Assembly (NCBI GenBank): GCA_023433225.1
Contig: JAEZDQ010000195.1
Coordinates: 1-8,801, forward strand
Direction of reading: 5' to 3'
From: Bacteroidota bacterium
GTDB lineage: Bacteria; Bacteroidota; Bacteroidia; Flavobacteriales; Weeksellaceae
Length of the DNA: 8,801 nucleotides
Every line of letters begins with the position of its first letter. The first letter of the stretch is position 1. A program made the translations under genes and the position numbers. Below, piece by piece: positions 1-5,243 of this stretch. The notes under the pieces were generated by a model. The model had not been told where the DNA came from and did no database searches. It saw only the letters and a list, made by a program, of their open reading frames with translations.

Positions 1-320
1 AATTCTTGGATTCGCATACGGTAATCAAAGCGACTTTGGAAGACGACATTGTGGGCTTTTTTGCATTGGAGGAAATTCAACCCACCACGCGGATTGCGCA
101 GTATTGGATCGATACACCCTATATGCGGCGCGGTTATGGTTCGGCCATGTTTAAATACCTCAAATCATTTTTGAAACAAAAAGATGTAGAAAAAGCGACC
201 ATCGTCTTGGATCCACACGGTTTGGCGTTTTTTGAGCGCCATGGAGCAAAAGTGCTCAATAAAATTGAACACAAAGTCAAGAATAAATTCCTTTTGATTG
301 TGGAAATCCCGATAGGGTAA
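1..320 (+). CDS. GNAT-family N-acetyltransferase, C-terminal part (5' end outside window)
   Basis: The reading frame is open from the first base (first whole codon at 3), so this is the 3' part of a longer gene, with about 105 residues visible. It contains the acetyl-CoA pyrophosphate-binding signature of GNAT enzymes, RRGYGSAMFKYL, matching the R/Q-x-x-G-x-G/A loop of motif A. About 35 residues later comes LAFFERHGAKVL, the usual motif B ending in which a loop aromatic precedes a helix (F/Y-Y/F-x-x-x-G-F/A). By family, such proteins transfer an acetyl group from acetyl-CoA to an amine. The substrate cannot be read from this fragment. The TTG at 6 is only the first possible start inside the window and is probably not the true start. 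The gene ends with TAA 4 nt before the stop of the convergent membrane-protein gene, with no terminator hairpin between them. Confidence 0.85.
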   Translation, partial: FLDSHTVIKATLEDDIVGFFALEEIQPTTRIAQYWIDTPYMRRGYGSAMFKYLKSFLKQKDVEKATIVLDPHGLAFFERHGAKVLNKIEHKVKNKFLLIVEIPIG

Positions 321-324
321 GAGT

Positions 325-891
325 TTAAAAGAATTTTCCTCTTCTGCGCATATTCGGGTTCTGAAGGTTTTTCCCGACATTCACACGCTTCATTTGTTCC
401 TGCATCATTTTGATTTGATCGGCAAACATTCCTTGGGTATCCAAAGCTTTGGCTTCTTTCAACAATATTTCAGCTTCCTGTTTCCGGCCTTTTGCCATCA
501 CAGCTCCGGCCAAACTCAGCTTTGCCATCGCACGGTCATGTTTGAAACTCAGGCCGTAATCCAGTGCTTTCCGCATGTATTTTTCAGAAGCATTCATATT
601 GGTTTGTGCTTCGGTAATTCCCAGTAAATAATGGTAATACCCCATTTGTTTACGCACCAATTGGGATTCGGGATTTTTGATTTTGAATAACCAATTTTTG
701 GCTTTTTCCAGATTTTGTTTCCGCATTTGCCAGAATGCGAGCAGGATAAATTCGTTTCGGAAAAACAATAAAATGGGAAAGATGGAGAGGAATATAAGAA
801 TGAAGCCCCAGCCGTATTCGCGGTCGGTAAACATGTAAACTGCTCCGGCAATCATCAATACAGCGAGGATTAATTTGAAATATTTATTCAT
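325..891 (-). CDS. Small membrane protein with cytosolic TPR-like helical tail, function unknown
   Basis: This is a 188-residue protein with an ATG start. Residues about 5-21 and 27-53 are strongly hydrophobic and look like two membrane helices joined by a short polar turn (TDREYGWG). The rest is alpha-helical and repetitive: segments around 56-75, 84-98, 102-115, 120-134 and 135-150 have the alternating small/aromatic pattern of tetratricopeptide repeats (for example ASEKYMRKALDYGL and GRKQEAEILLKEAKALD). The C-terminus is basic (RRRGKFF). There is no signal peptidase site, so the N-terminal helices should remain as anchors. It is the last gene of the apparent greA-HIT operon, starting 14 nt after the HIT stop. 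TPR domains normally serve as protein-binding scaffolds. I do not recognise a specific function, and its partner is unknown. Confidence 0.8.
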   Translation of the reverse strand: MNKYFKLILAVLMIAGAVYMFTDREYGWGFILIFLSIFPILLFFRNEFILLAFWQMRKQNLEKAKNWLFKIKNPESQLVRKQMGYYHYLLGITEAQTNMNASEKYMRKALDYGLSFKHDRAMAKLSLAGAVMAKGRKQEAEILLKEAKALDTQGMFADQIKMMQEQMKRVNVGKNLQNPNMRRRGKFF

Positions 892-905
892 AATTGATTT
901 TCAAT

Positions 906-1298
906 TTACAGAAATGATTTGATTTTTTCAGCGATTTGAACCATTTCTTCATTTTCTAATTTTAATTTCGGATTGGTGAAATTGATGTCCTGCATCGTAT
1001 TGAGCGGAACCAAATGCACATGCGTATGCGGCACTTCCAAACCGATTACGGCCATCCCAACGCGAACACAGGGAATTGCTTTTTCCACTGCTTGGGCCAC
1101 ATCATGCGCAAAATCCATCAAGCCTAAATAAAGCGGTTTTTCCATTTCGAAAATCTTATCGATTTCTTTTTTCGGAATCACCAATGTATGGCCTTTCACG
1201 AGCGGATAAACGTCCAGAAAAGCAAGGTAATCCTCATTTTCCGCGATTTTATAGGCGGGAATTTCTCCGTTTATGATTTTGGTAAAAACACTGGACAC
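906..1298 (-). CDS. HIT (histidine triad) family nucleotide hydrolase/transferase, HinT-like
   Basis: This 130-residue protein has the complete histidine triad HTHVH at residues 91-95 (H91, H93, H95) within PHTHVHLVPL. The nucleotide-binding N-terminal half is the usual FTKIINGEIPAYKI...FLDVYPLVKGHTLVIPK. HIT proteins of the HinT branch cleave purine nucleoside phosphoramidates or AMP-lysine; the middle histidine takes part in AMP transfer. The N-terminal zinc cysteines found in some relatives (CxFC) are absent here. The start is a GTG at 1298 that follows the greA stop (1301-1299) with no intervening base, and translational coupling to greA is likely. A GTG three codons further in is an alternative start. 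The length is normal for the family. The context suggests co-transcription with greA and the downstream TPR membrane protein. Confidence 0.93.
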   Translation of the reverse strand: MSSVFTKIINGEIPAYKIAENEDYLAFLDVYPLVKGHTLVIPKKEIDKIFEMEKPLYLGLMDFAHDVAQAVEKAIPCVRVGMAVIGLEVPHTHVHLVPLNTMQDINFTNPKLKLENEEMVQIAEKIKSFL

Positions 1299-1781
1299 TT
1301 ATTCTTCGATTTGAATGTCTAAAACTTCAAACTGCATTTTTGTCCCGTTGGGTAAATCGATGTCCGCAACTTCTCCGATTTTTTTGCCCAATAAACCTTT
1401 GGCAATCGGTGTGTTGACAGATATTTTTCCTTTGGACAAATCGGCTTCGGTTTCCGGAACGAGGGAATAAGCCATTTCCATTCCATTTGCTAAATTCTTG
1501 ATTTTGACTCTGGAAAGGATAGAAACTTTGGAACGGTCCAACAAGGAAGCGTCGATGACGCGGGCGTTCGCAATCTGATCCTGGAGTTTAGAAATTTTCA
1601 ATTCCAATAAGCCTTGGGCTTCTTTGGCTGCATCGTATTCCGCATTTTCGGACAAATCGCCTTTGTCGCGCGCATCGGCGATTTGCTGCGATATTTTGGG
1701 TCGTTCAAAGGATTCCAGTTGTTCGAGTTCGGCACGCAATTTATCCAAACCTTCTTTCGTTACATATTGTATATTTGCCAT
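1299..1781 (-). CDS. greA: Transcription elongation factor GreA
   Basis: This is a 160-residue protein, close to the usual GreA length of about 158. It has the N-terminal antiparallel coiled coil (residues about 8-75), whose tip carries the acidic catalytic loop GDLSENAEYDAA. D42 and E45 correspond to the Asp and Glu that position Mg2+ in the RNA polymerase active site. A C-terminal globular domain of FKBP-like type follows (about 80-160), with the typical IAKGLLGKKIGEVADI stretch. GreA enters the secondary channel of backtracked RNA polymerase and stimulates cleavage of the transcript 3' end so that elongation can restart. I chose the ATG at 1781 (MANIQYVTKEGL) because homologues begin this way. 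The open frame extends upstream to a GTG at 1838, but that extension would run through the leader hairpin and the promoter. It is the first gene of the greA-HIT-TPR operon. Confidence 0.97.
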   Translation of the reverse strand: MANIQYVTKEGLDKLRAELEQLESFERPKISQQIADARDKGDLSENAEYDAAKEAQGLLELKISKLQDQIANARVIDASLLDRSKVSILSRVKIKNLANGMEMAYSLVPETEADLSKGKISVNTPIAKGLLGKKIGEVADIDLPNGTKMQFEVLDIQIEE

Positions 1782-1800
1782 TCTTTTCAATTTAATATAT

Positions 1801-1836
1801 AAAAGAATAATCCTACGGCAAACCGTAGGACTACTC
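1801..1836 (-). terminator. 5'-leader hairpin plus U run in greA mRNA (attenuator-like)
   Basis: On the greA strand the arms GAGTAGTCCTACGG (1836-1823) and CCGTAGGATTATTC (1818-1805) form a 14-bp stem closed by a 4-nt loop, TTTG. The inner 8 pairs are perfect and the outer 6 include two G-U wobbles. Four U residues (1804-1801) and further AU-rich sequence follow directly. In shape this is an intrinsic terminator or attenuator. It begins essentially at the predicted transcription start and ends 19 nt before the greA ATG. On the opposite strand the two wobble pairs become A-C mismatches, which suggests the structure acts in greA RNA. It could alternatively be a 5' stabilising stem-loop. Confidence 0.6.
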
Positions 1837-1839
1837 ACG

Positions 1840-1847
1840 CAAAGATA
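1840..1847 (-). promoter_or_regulatory. Candidate Bacteroidota -7 promoter box (TATCTTTG) of greA
   Basis: Read on the minus strand this is TATCTTTG followed by C, an exact match to the TAnnTTTG box used by the primary sigma factor of Bacteroidota. It lies about 60 nt upstream of the greA ATG. Transcription would begin at about 1834-1836. The matching upstream TTG (-33) is not at ideal spacing: the nearest TTG, at 1865-1863, leaves 15 nt where about 19-21 is usual. Confidence 0.55.
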
Positions 1848-1870
1848 TAAAATTTAATTTGACAAATAAA

Positions 1871-2329
1871 ATGAATTTATTCCTTTTCAATTTTTCACGG
1901 ATTTTTTTAATCTTCTTAACCATTGGAATTACAATCGGTTGCTCGGAGGATGATGGGCAGAAGAATTGCAATCCCGAATACAATGTATATGCTTCCATCA
2001 ATTTGTCATTGCCTTTGTACAGCGATTTGCAGAACCCGAACGGTTGGGCTTATGTGCAGGGCGAAGGAACGGGAACCCGCGGAATCATTGTGGTCAATAC
2101 CGGAAACGGATTCAAAGCTTATGACCGCAATGCCCCGCATATTTGCCCTAACCCGACTTCTACTTTGGAAGTGTTGGGCGACATCAAAATCATATGCCCT
2201 TTTGACGGTGCGGAATGGATTTTACTCACCGGGCAACCGTTGCAAAACAGCGAAGGTTTTACGCCGAATCGTACGCCGAGGATTTACCAAACCTCTTTTC
2301 AGGCGGGTGTACTGACTATATTCAATTAA
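1871..2329 (+). CDS. Lipoprotein with degenerate Rieske-like domain, probably surface-exposed
   Basis: This is a 152-residue protein from the ATG at 1871; a TTG at 1859 would only add four residues. Residues 3-20 are a hydrophobic signal sequence, and TIGC (21-24) is a signal peptidase II lipobox with C24 as the lipidated residue. It is followed by SEDD, resembling the acidic export signal that sends Bacteroidota lipoproteins to the outer face of the outer membrane. The core (about 80-130) reads like a Rieske cluster region: YDRNAPHICP at 85-93 and CPFDGAEWILLTGQPLQ at 109-125. Real Rieske proteins use CxH plus CxxH. Here the first cysteine position is A88 and the second histidine position is D112 or nearby, leaving only H90 and C109, so a normal 2Fe-2S cluster is unlikely. 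I recall similar degenerate proteins in Flavobacteria but cannot verify it here. It diverges from greA and precedes ybaB. Function unknown. Confidence 0.82.
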   Translation: MNLFLFNFSRIFLIFLTIGITIGCSEDDGQKNCNPEYNVYASINLSLPLYSDLQNPNGWAYVQGEGTGTRGIIVVNTGNGFKAYDRNAPHICPNPTSTLEVLGDIKIICPFDGAEWILLTGQPLQNSEGFTPNRTPRIYQTSFQAGVLTIFN

Positions 2330-2379
2330 AAAATAAGATAAGAATAAAAAATATTTATTAAGATTTAAAAATCAATCAG

Positions 2380-2697
2380 ATGTTTGGAAATATAATGGAA
2401 ATGATGGGCAAACTGCAATCTGTCCAAAAAGATTTTGAAAACCTGAAAGACCGCCTCGATGGTGAAACATTTACGGAAACTTCAACCGACGGTACGGTTT
2501 CCATAACCCTTACGAAACTGGCAACCATCAAAGATATTCAAATTGCTTCCGGGCTGATGGCTGACAAAGAACAATTGGAAGATACGTTGGTTGTAACGCT
2601 CAATAAAGCGCTTGACCAGATTAAGCAAAACGCCATAGAAGAAGCCAAGAAAACCGCAAAAGGAAGCTTGCCCAATATCCCGGGACTGCCTTTATGA
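2380..2697 (+). CDS. ybaB: YbaB/EbfC-family nucleoid-associated DNA-binding protein
   Basis: This 105-residue protein starts MFGNIMEMMGKLQSVQKDFE, the typical YbaB/EbfC N-terminus with a Met-rich amphipathic helix. A small beta sheet follows (TFTETSTDGTVSITLTKLATIKDIQI), then a long C-terminal helix (about 62-95) and a Pro/Gly-rich tail (PNIPGLPL), giving the family's tweezer-like dimer fold. Members bind DNA and are regarded as nucleoid-associated proteins. In many other bacteria the gene accompanies dnaX and recR, but here it stands alone between the lipoprotein gene and uvrC. The 50-nt AT-rich stretch before the ATG has no clear promoter box or Shine-Dalgarno sequence. Its TGA lies inside the end of convergent uvrC, giving a 6-nt overlap. 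Confidence 0.92.
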   Translation: MFGNIMEMMGKLQSVQKDFENLKDRLDGETFTETSTDGTVSITLTKLATIKDIQIASGLMADKEQLEDTLVVTLNKALDQIKQNAIEEAKKTAKGSLPNIPGLPL

Positions 2698-4491
2698 TTT
2701 ATTTGAATTAAAAAAAGATATAATTTTTATTGCTCTCGAATTCCCAACGACTTCAGCGAGTTCTTCTTGGGTTGCGGATTTGATGCGTTTAACCGATTTA
2801 AATTTGTTCAATAAATCCTGAATGGTTCTTTCGCCGACTCCAGGAATCCCTTCCAGTTCTGATTGGAAAGTGTTTTTACTCCTTCGGTTTCTGTGTTTGG
2901 AGATGCCGAAACGGTGCGATTCATTGCGGATGTGTTGTAAAACCTTCAGCGTTTCTGAACTTTTGTCCAGATAAAGCGGGATGGAGTCACCCGGGAAAAA
3001 GATTTCTTCCAAACGTTTGGCAATGCCGATGATAGTGATTTTCCCTCTTAAATTCAATCGATCCAAACTCTTTAATGCCGCGCTCAACTGGCCTTTTCCG
3101 CCATCGATGAGAATCAGTTGCGGCAGTTCGCCACCTTCTTCCAAAACCCTTTTGTAACGGCGGTAAATCACTTCTTCCATCGTCGCGAAATCGTCGGGGC
3201 CCTCCACGGTTTTCACATTGAAAATCCGGTAATCTTTTTTGCTCGGTTTGCCGTCTTTGAAAACCACACAGGCCGAAACGGGATTGGTTCCCTGAATGTT
3301 TGAATTGTCGAAACCTTCGATGTGGCGCGGCTCTGCGGGCATGCGCAAATCCTTTTGCATTTGGGCCATGATGCGATTCGTGTGGCGGTCGGGGTCCACG
3401 ATTTTCATTTGTTTCAATTGTTCCAAACGAAAGTACTTCGCGTTACGTTCAGACAATTCCAACAAACGTTTCTTATCGCCTATTTGGGGCACCGATATTT
3501 TGATGTTCGGGATTTCCAAATCCAATTCGAATGGTAAATAAATTTCTTTTGAATGGTTTCCGAAACGGTTCAGGATTTCCACGATGGCTTCTTCCAAAAG
3601 TTCATCATCTGATTCATCCAGTTTCTTTTTCAATTCCAATGTATGCGACTGGATGATTGCGCCGTTGTTTACCCGGAGGAAATTCACAAAACCGGCGGAT
3701 TCGTCCGATATGATGGTAAATACATCCACATTTTTGATGGATGGATTGACGACCGTTGATTTGGCTTGGTGGTTTCTGACCAATTCGATTTTTTCCTTGA
3801 TGCTCTGTGCAGTTTCAAACTCTAAATTCTTTGCATAATCATTCATCAAGCGGCTCATGTACCGGATGGCTTCTTGGTAATTTCCTTTGATGATGTTGCG
3901 GATGGAATCTATGTTTTGGCGGTAATTTTCTTCGGTTTGGAATCCTTCGCAAGGCCCCAAACAATTACCGATGTGGTATTCCAAACAGACTTTGAATTTG
4001 CCAGATTCAATGTTTTTCCGGCTCAAATCATAATTACAAGTTCGGAGCGGATAGATTTCCCGGGCCAGGTCCAGCAAGGCATGCAGCACTGTGACAGAGG
4101 CGTAGGGCCCGAAATATTCGGAACCATCTCGGATGATTTTTCGGGTTTTGAAAACGCGTGGAAAAGGTTCGTTTTTGATACAAATCCAAGGATAGGTTTT
4201 GTCATCCTTGAGAAGAACGTTGTATCTGGGCAGGTACTTTTTTATTAAATTATTTTCGAGCAGTAAAGCGTCGAATTCCGTTTCTACCACGATGGTCCGG
4301 ATGTCTGCAATCTTGCTGACCATCAGCCGGGTCTTGCCGGATTCTTGGTTTTTATTGAAATAAGAAGTTACGCGCTTTTTCAAATTTTTGGCCTTGCCCA
4401 CATAGAGGATTTTCCCGTTTTTATCGAAATACTGATAAACGCCGGGGTTTTCGGGTAAAGTCTGGAGAATGAGTGTCAGGTTTTCGCGCAT
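2692..4491 (-). CDS. uvrC: Excinuclease ABC subunit UvrC
   Basis: This 599-residue protein has the usual UvrC size and is complete. Domains in order: an N-terminal GIY-YIG nuclease (about 12-95) with GVY at 17-19, LYVGKA at 29-34, R40 and the metal-binding Glu of LLENNLI (E79), which makes the 3' incision; four cysteines (C152, C169, C177, C181) matching the known UvrC iron-sulfur cluster site; a UVR helical hairpin (about 200-240) that contacts UvrB; an RNase H-like nuclease (about 388-530) for the 5' incision, with D395 in GFDNSNIQG, D463 in LIDGGKGQL and H526 in NESHRFG; and a C-terminal helix-hairpin-helix pair (about 545-595, IPGVGERTIQDLL). It acts with UvrA and UvrB to cut on both sides of bulky DNA lesions. 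The start is ATG, preceded by 126 nt of AT-rich DNA after the toxin gene. No key residue appears to be missing. Confidence 0.98.
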   Translation of the reverse strand: MRENLTLILQTLPENPGVYQYFDKNGKILYVGKAKNLKKRVTSYFNKNQESGKTRLMVSKIADIRTIVVETEFDALLLENNLIKKYLPRYNVLLKDDKTYPWICIKNEPFPRVFKTRKIIRDGSEYFGPYASVTVLHALLDLAREIYPLRTCNYDLSRKNIESGKFKVCLEYHIGNCLGPCEGFQTEENYRQNIDSIRNIIKGNYQEAIRYMSRLMNDYAKNLEFETAQSIKEKIELVRNHQAKSTVVNPSIKNVDVFTIISDESAGFVNFLRVNNGAIIQSHTLELKKKLDESDDELLEEAIVEILNRFGNHSKEIYLPFELDLEIPNIKISVPQIGDKKRLLELSERNAKYFRLEQLKQMKIVDPDRHTNRIMAQMQKDLRMPAEPRHIEGFDNSNIQGTNPVSACVVFKDGKPSKKDYRIFNVKTVEGPDDFATMEEVIYRRYKRVLEEGGELPQLILIDGGKGQLSAALKSLDRLNLRGKITIIGIAKRLEEIFFPGDSIPLYLDKSSETLKVLQHIRNESHRFGISKHRNRRSKNTFQSELEGIPGVGERTIQDLLNKFKSVKRIKSATQEELAEVVGNSRAIKIISFFNSNKS

Positions 4492-4617
4492 TTCTGCTTA
4501 CAAAGTTCGGAAGAATATAGAGGATTCAGAAATTTAGTTTCTTTTTATGATAGATATTTAGGCGTTTACATCCGCTTATGATTAATCACATTTCAGAAAA
4601 GTTCTATAAATAAAGAT
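4492..4617. other. AT-rich intergenic region between toxin gene and uvrC
   Basis: This 126-nt stretch should hold the uvrC promoter. The best -7-like match on the minus strand is GAACTTTG (4508-4501), one base off TAnnTTTG and only about 10 nt from the ATG, so it is weak. A perfect 10-bp palindrome, TGATTAATCA, lies at 4579-4588 and could be an operator or chance. I see no terminator with a U run behind the toxin gene and no small ORF worth calling. Confidence 0.4.
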
Positions 4618-4911
4618 TCAATAAATAGGTTTCTGTTTCGCGTCTCTGAAATTGATGATGATAATTTGTCTTTTTCTGGGTAGAATTTTATAGACAATGT
4701 AATTATTTTCATCGACCATCCCTTTATGAAGATAATTGTGTTTTTGAGTTTGAGGATAGAGGTTTGGCTGAAGTTTTATGCGTTCAATAAAAGAAATGAT
4801 ATTTTCTTCTAAACGCAATATTTCCTTTTTAGTCCATTCTTTTTCTAAATAATCGATAGTATTGGATAATCCCTTTACAGCTCTTTTGGTCCAAAAAATT
4901 TCTATTTCCAT
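4618..4911 (-). CDS. Type II toxin-antitoxin system toxin, RelE/ParE family
   Basis: This 97-residue protein has the small basic RelE/ParE fold: EIFWTKRAVKGLSNTIDYLEKEW (strand then two helices), a helix around 27-46, a Tyr-rich middle strand with the pattern NYIVYKI at 70-76, and a last strand IIIINFRDAKQKP (83-95) that resembles the conserved I-x-x-F-D/R-x-R/K-Q-x-P end of ParE-type toxins. ParE members inhibit DNA gyrase and RelE members cleave mRNA on the ribosome. Sequence reading favours the ParE side, but the target is not certain. The gene starts inside the antitoxin gene (10-nt overlap), as is normal for toxin-antitoxin operons. G+C is around 30% by hand count, clearly lower than the neighbouring repair genes, suggesting acquisition by transfer. 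No truncation is visible. Confidence 0.85.
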   Translation of the reverse strand: MEIEIFWTKRAVKGLSNTIDYLEKEWTKKEILRLEENIISFIERIKLQPNLYPQTQKHNYLHKGMVDENNYIVYKILPRKRQIIIINFRDAKQKPIY

Positions 4912-5138
4912 GAATCGAAACGCTTCATGACACTTTCATGGCTGACAATTTGCCCATTTCCGGCTTCTGTCAAGCCTTCTTCGATTTCTTGGCGTTCTTG
5001 TTCACTTAATTCTTTCCACCAATCAACCGATTCTTCATCGTATATACTTTTGATTTTTAGTAATATGCTTTCATTCTTGGTGTTGAGTAGAAGTTGAAGT
5101 AATTCTAATTTTGTAGCTTCAATGTTCATTTTCTTCAT
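4902..5138 (-). CDS. Antitoxin of the RelE/ParE-type toxin-antitoxin pair
   Basis: This is a 78-residue acidic protein from the ATG at 5138; a second in-frame ATG at 5129 (MNIEATKLELLQ) is equally plausible. The N-terminal half, IEATKLELLQLLLNTKNESILLKIKSIYDEE, is a helical segment common at the start of Bacteroidota antitoxins. The second half, DWWKELSEQERQEIEEGLTEAGNGQ, matches the addiction-module antitoxin pattern (W-x-x-L-S-x-x-E-x-x-x-I-x-x-G), and the end HESVMKRFDSWK is the usual toxin-wrapping tail. It probably binds and neutralises the downstream toxin, with which it overlaps by 10 nt. No clear DNA-binding domain of the ribbon-helix-helix or HTH type is seen, so autoregulation is uncertain. 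Confidence 0.82.
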   Translation of the reverse strand: MKKMNIEATKLELLQLLLNTKNESILLKIKSIYDEESVDWWKELSEQERQEIEEGLTEAGNGQIVSHESVMKRFDSWK

Positions 5139-5144
5139 TTTTAT

Positions 5145-5152
5145 CAAATTTA
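5145..5152 (-). promoter_or_regulatory. Possible -7 box (TAAATTTG) of the toxin-antitoxin operon
   Basis: The minus strand reads TAAATTTG, an exact TAnnTTTG match 6 nt before the ATG at 5138. A start about 5 nt downstream would give a nearly leaderless mRNA at ATG 5138 or a leader of roughly 10 nt for ATG 5129. No TTG is present at the proper -33 distance, and the region is so AT-rich that chance is a real possibility. Confidence 0.25.
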
Positions 5153-5243
5153 ATAAAATTATAGTATTTGATAATTATAGGTTATTAAGTTTTGGTTTTT
5201 AGGAATATTGATATCATTGGCAAGCATGGATTGAGACAGGTTT
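5148..5243. other. AT-rich gap between helicase and antitoxin genes
   Basis: About 96 nt are very AT-rich. They include two copies of ATTATAG (5158-5164 and 5174-5180, 16 nt apart) and an 8-bp palindrome TGATATCA (5209-5216), either of which could be operator DNA for the toxin-antitoxin operon. There is no stem with a U run, so I see no intrinsic terminator for the helicase gene. No ORF or RNA gene is evident. Confidence 0.35.

Noticed and set aside
1801..1836. Hairpin as a transcription terminator for a plus-strand gene.
   Set aside because: No plus-strand gene ends upstream of it, and on that strand two stem positions become A-C mismatches.
1782..1838. N-terminal extension of GreA by 19 residues starting at a GTG.
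   Set aside because: It runs through the leader hairpin and begins upstream of the predicted transcription start. GreA homologues start at the ATG at 1781.
1923..2315. A 130-codon frame overlapping the lipoprotein gene in another phase.
   Set aside because: It is rich in Arg, Cys and Met with no domain logic. The lipoprotein frame has a signal peptide and a Rieske-like pattern.
3118..4248. Plus-strand frames opposite uvrC, including one of 124 codons.
   Set aside because: UvrC is complete with all catalytic residues on the other strand. These frames have no recognisable motif.
5158..5180. Two direct copies of ATTATAG 16 nt apart as iteron-like operators of the toxin-antitoxin operon.
   Set aside because: Seven-base AT-only repeats are expected by chance in DNA this AT-rich, and no third in-phase copy exists.
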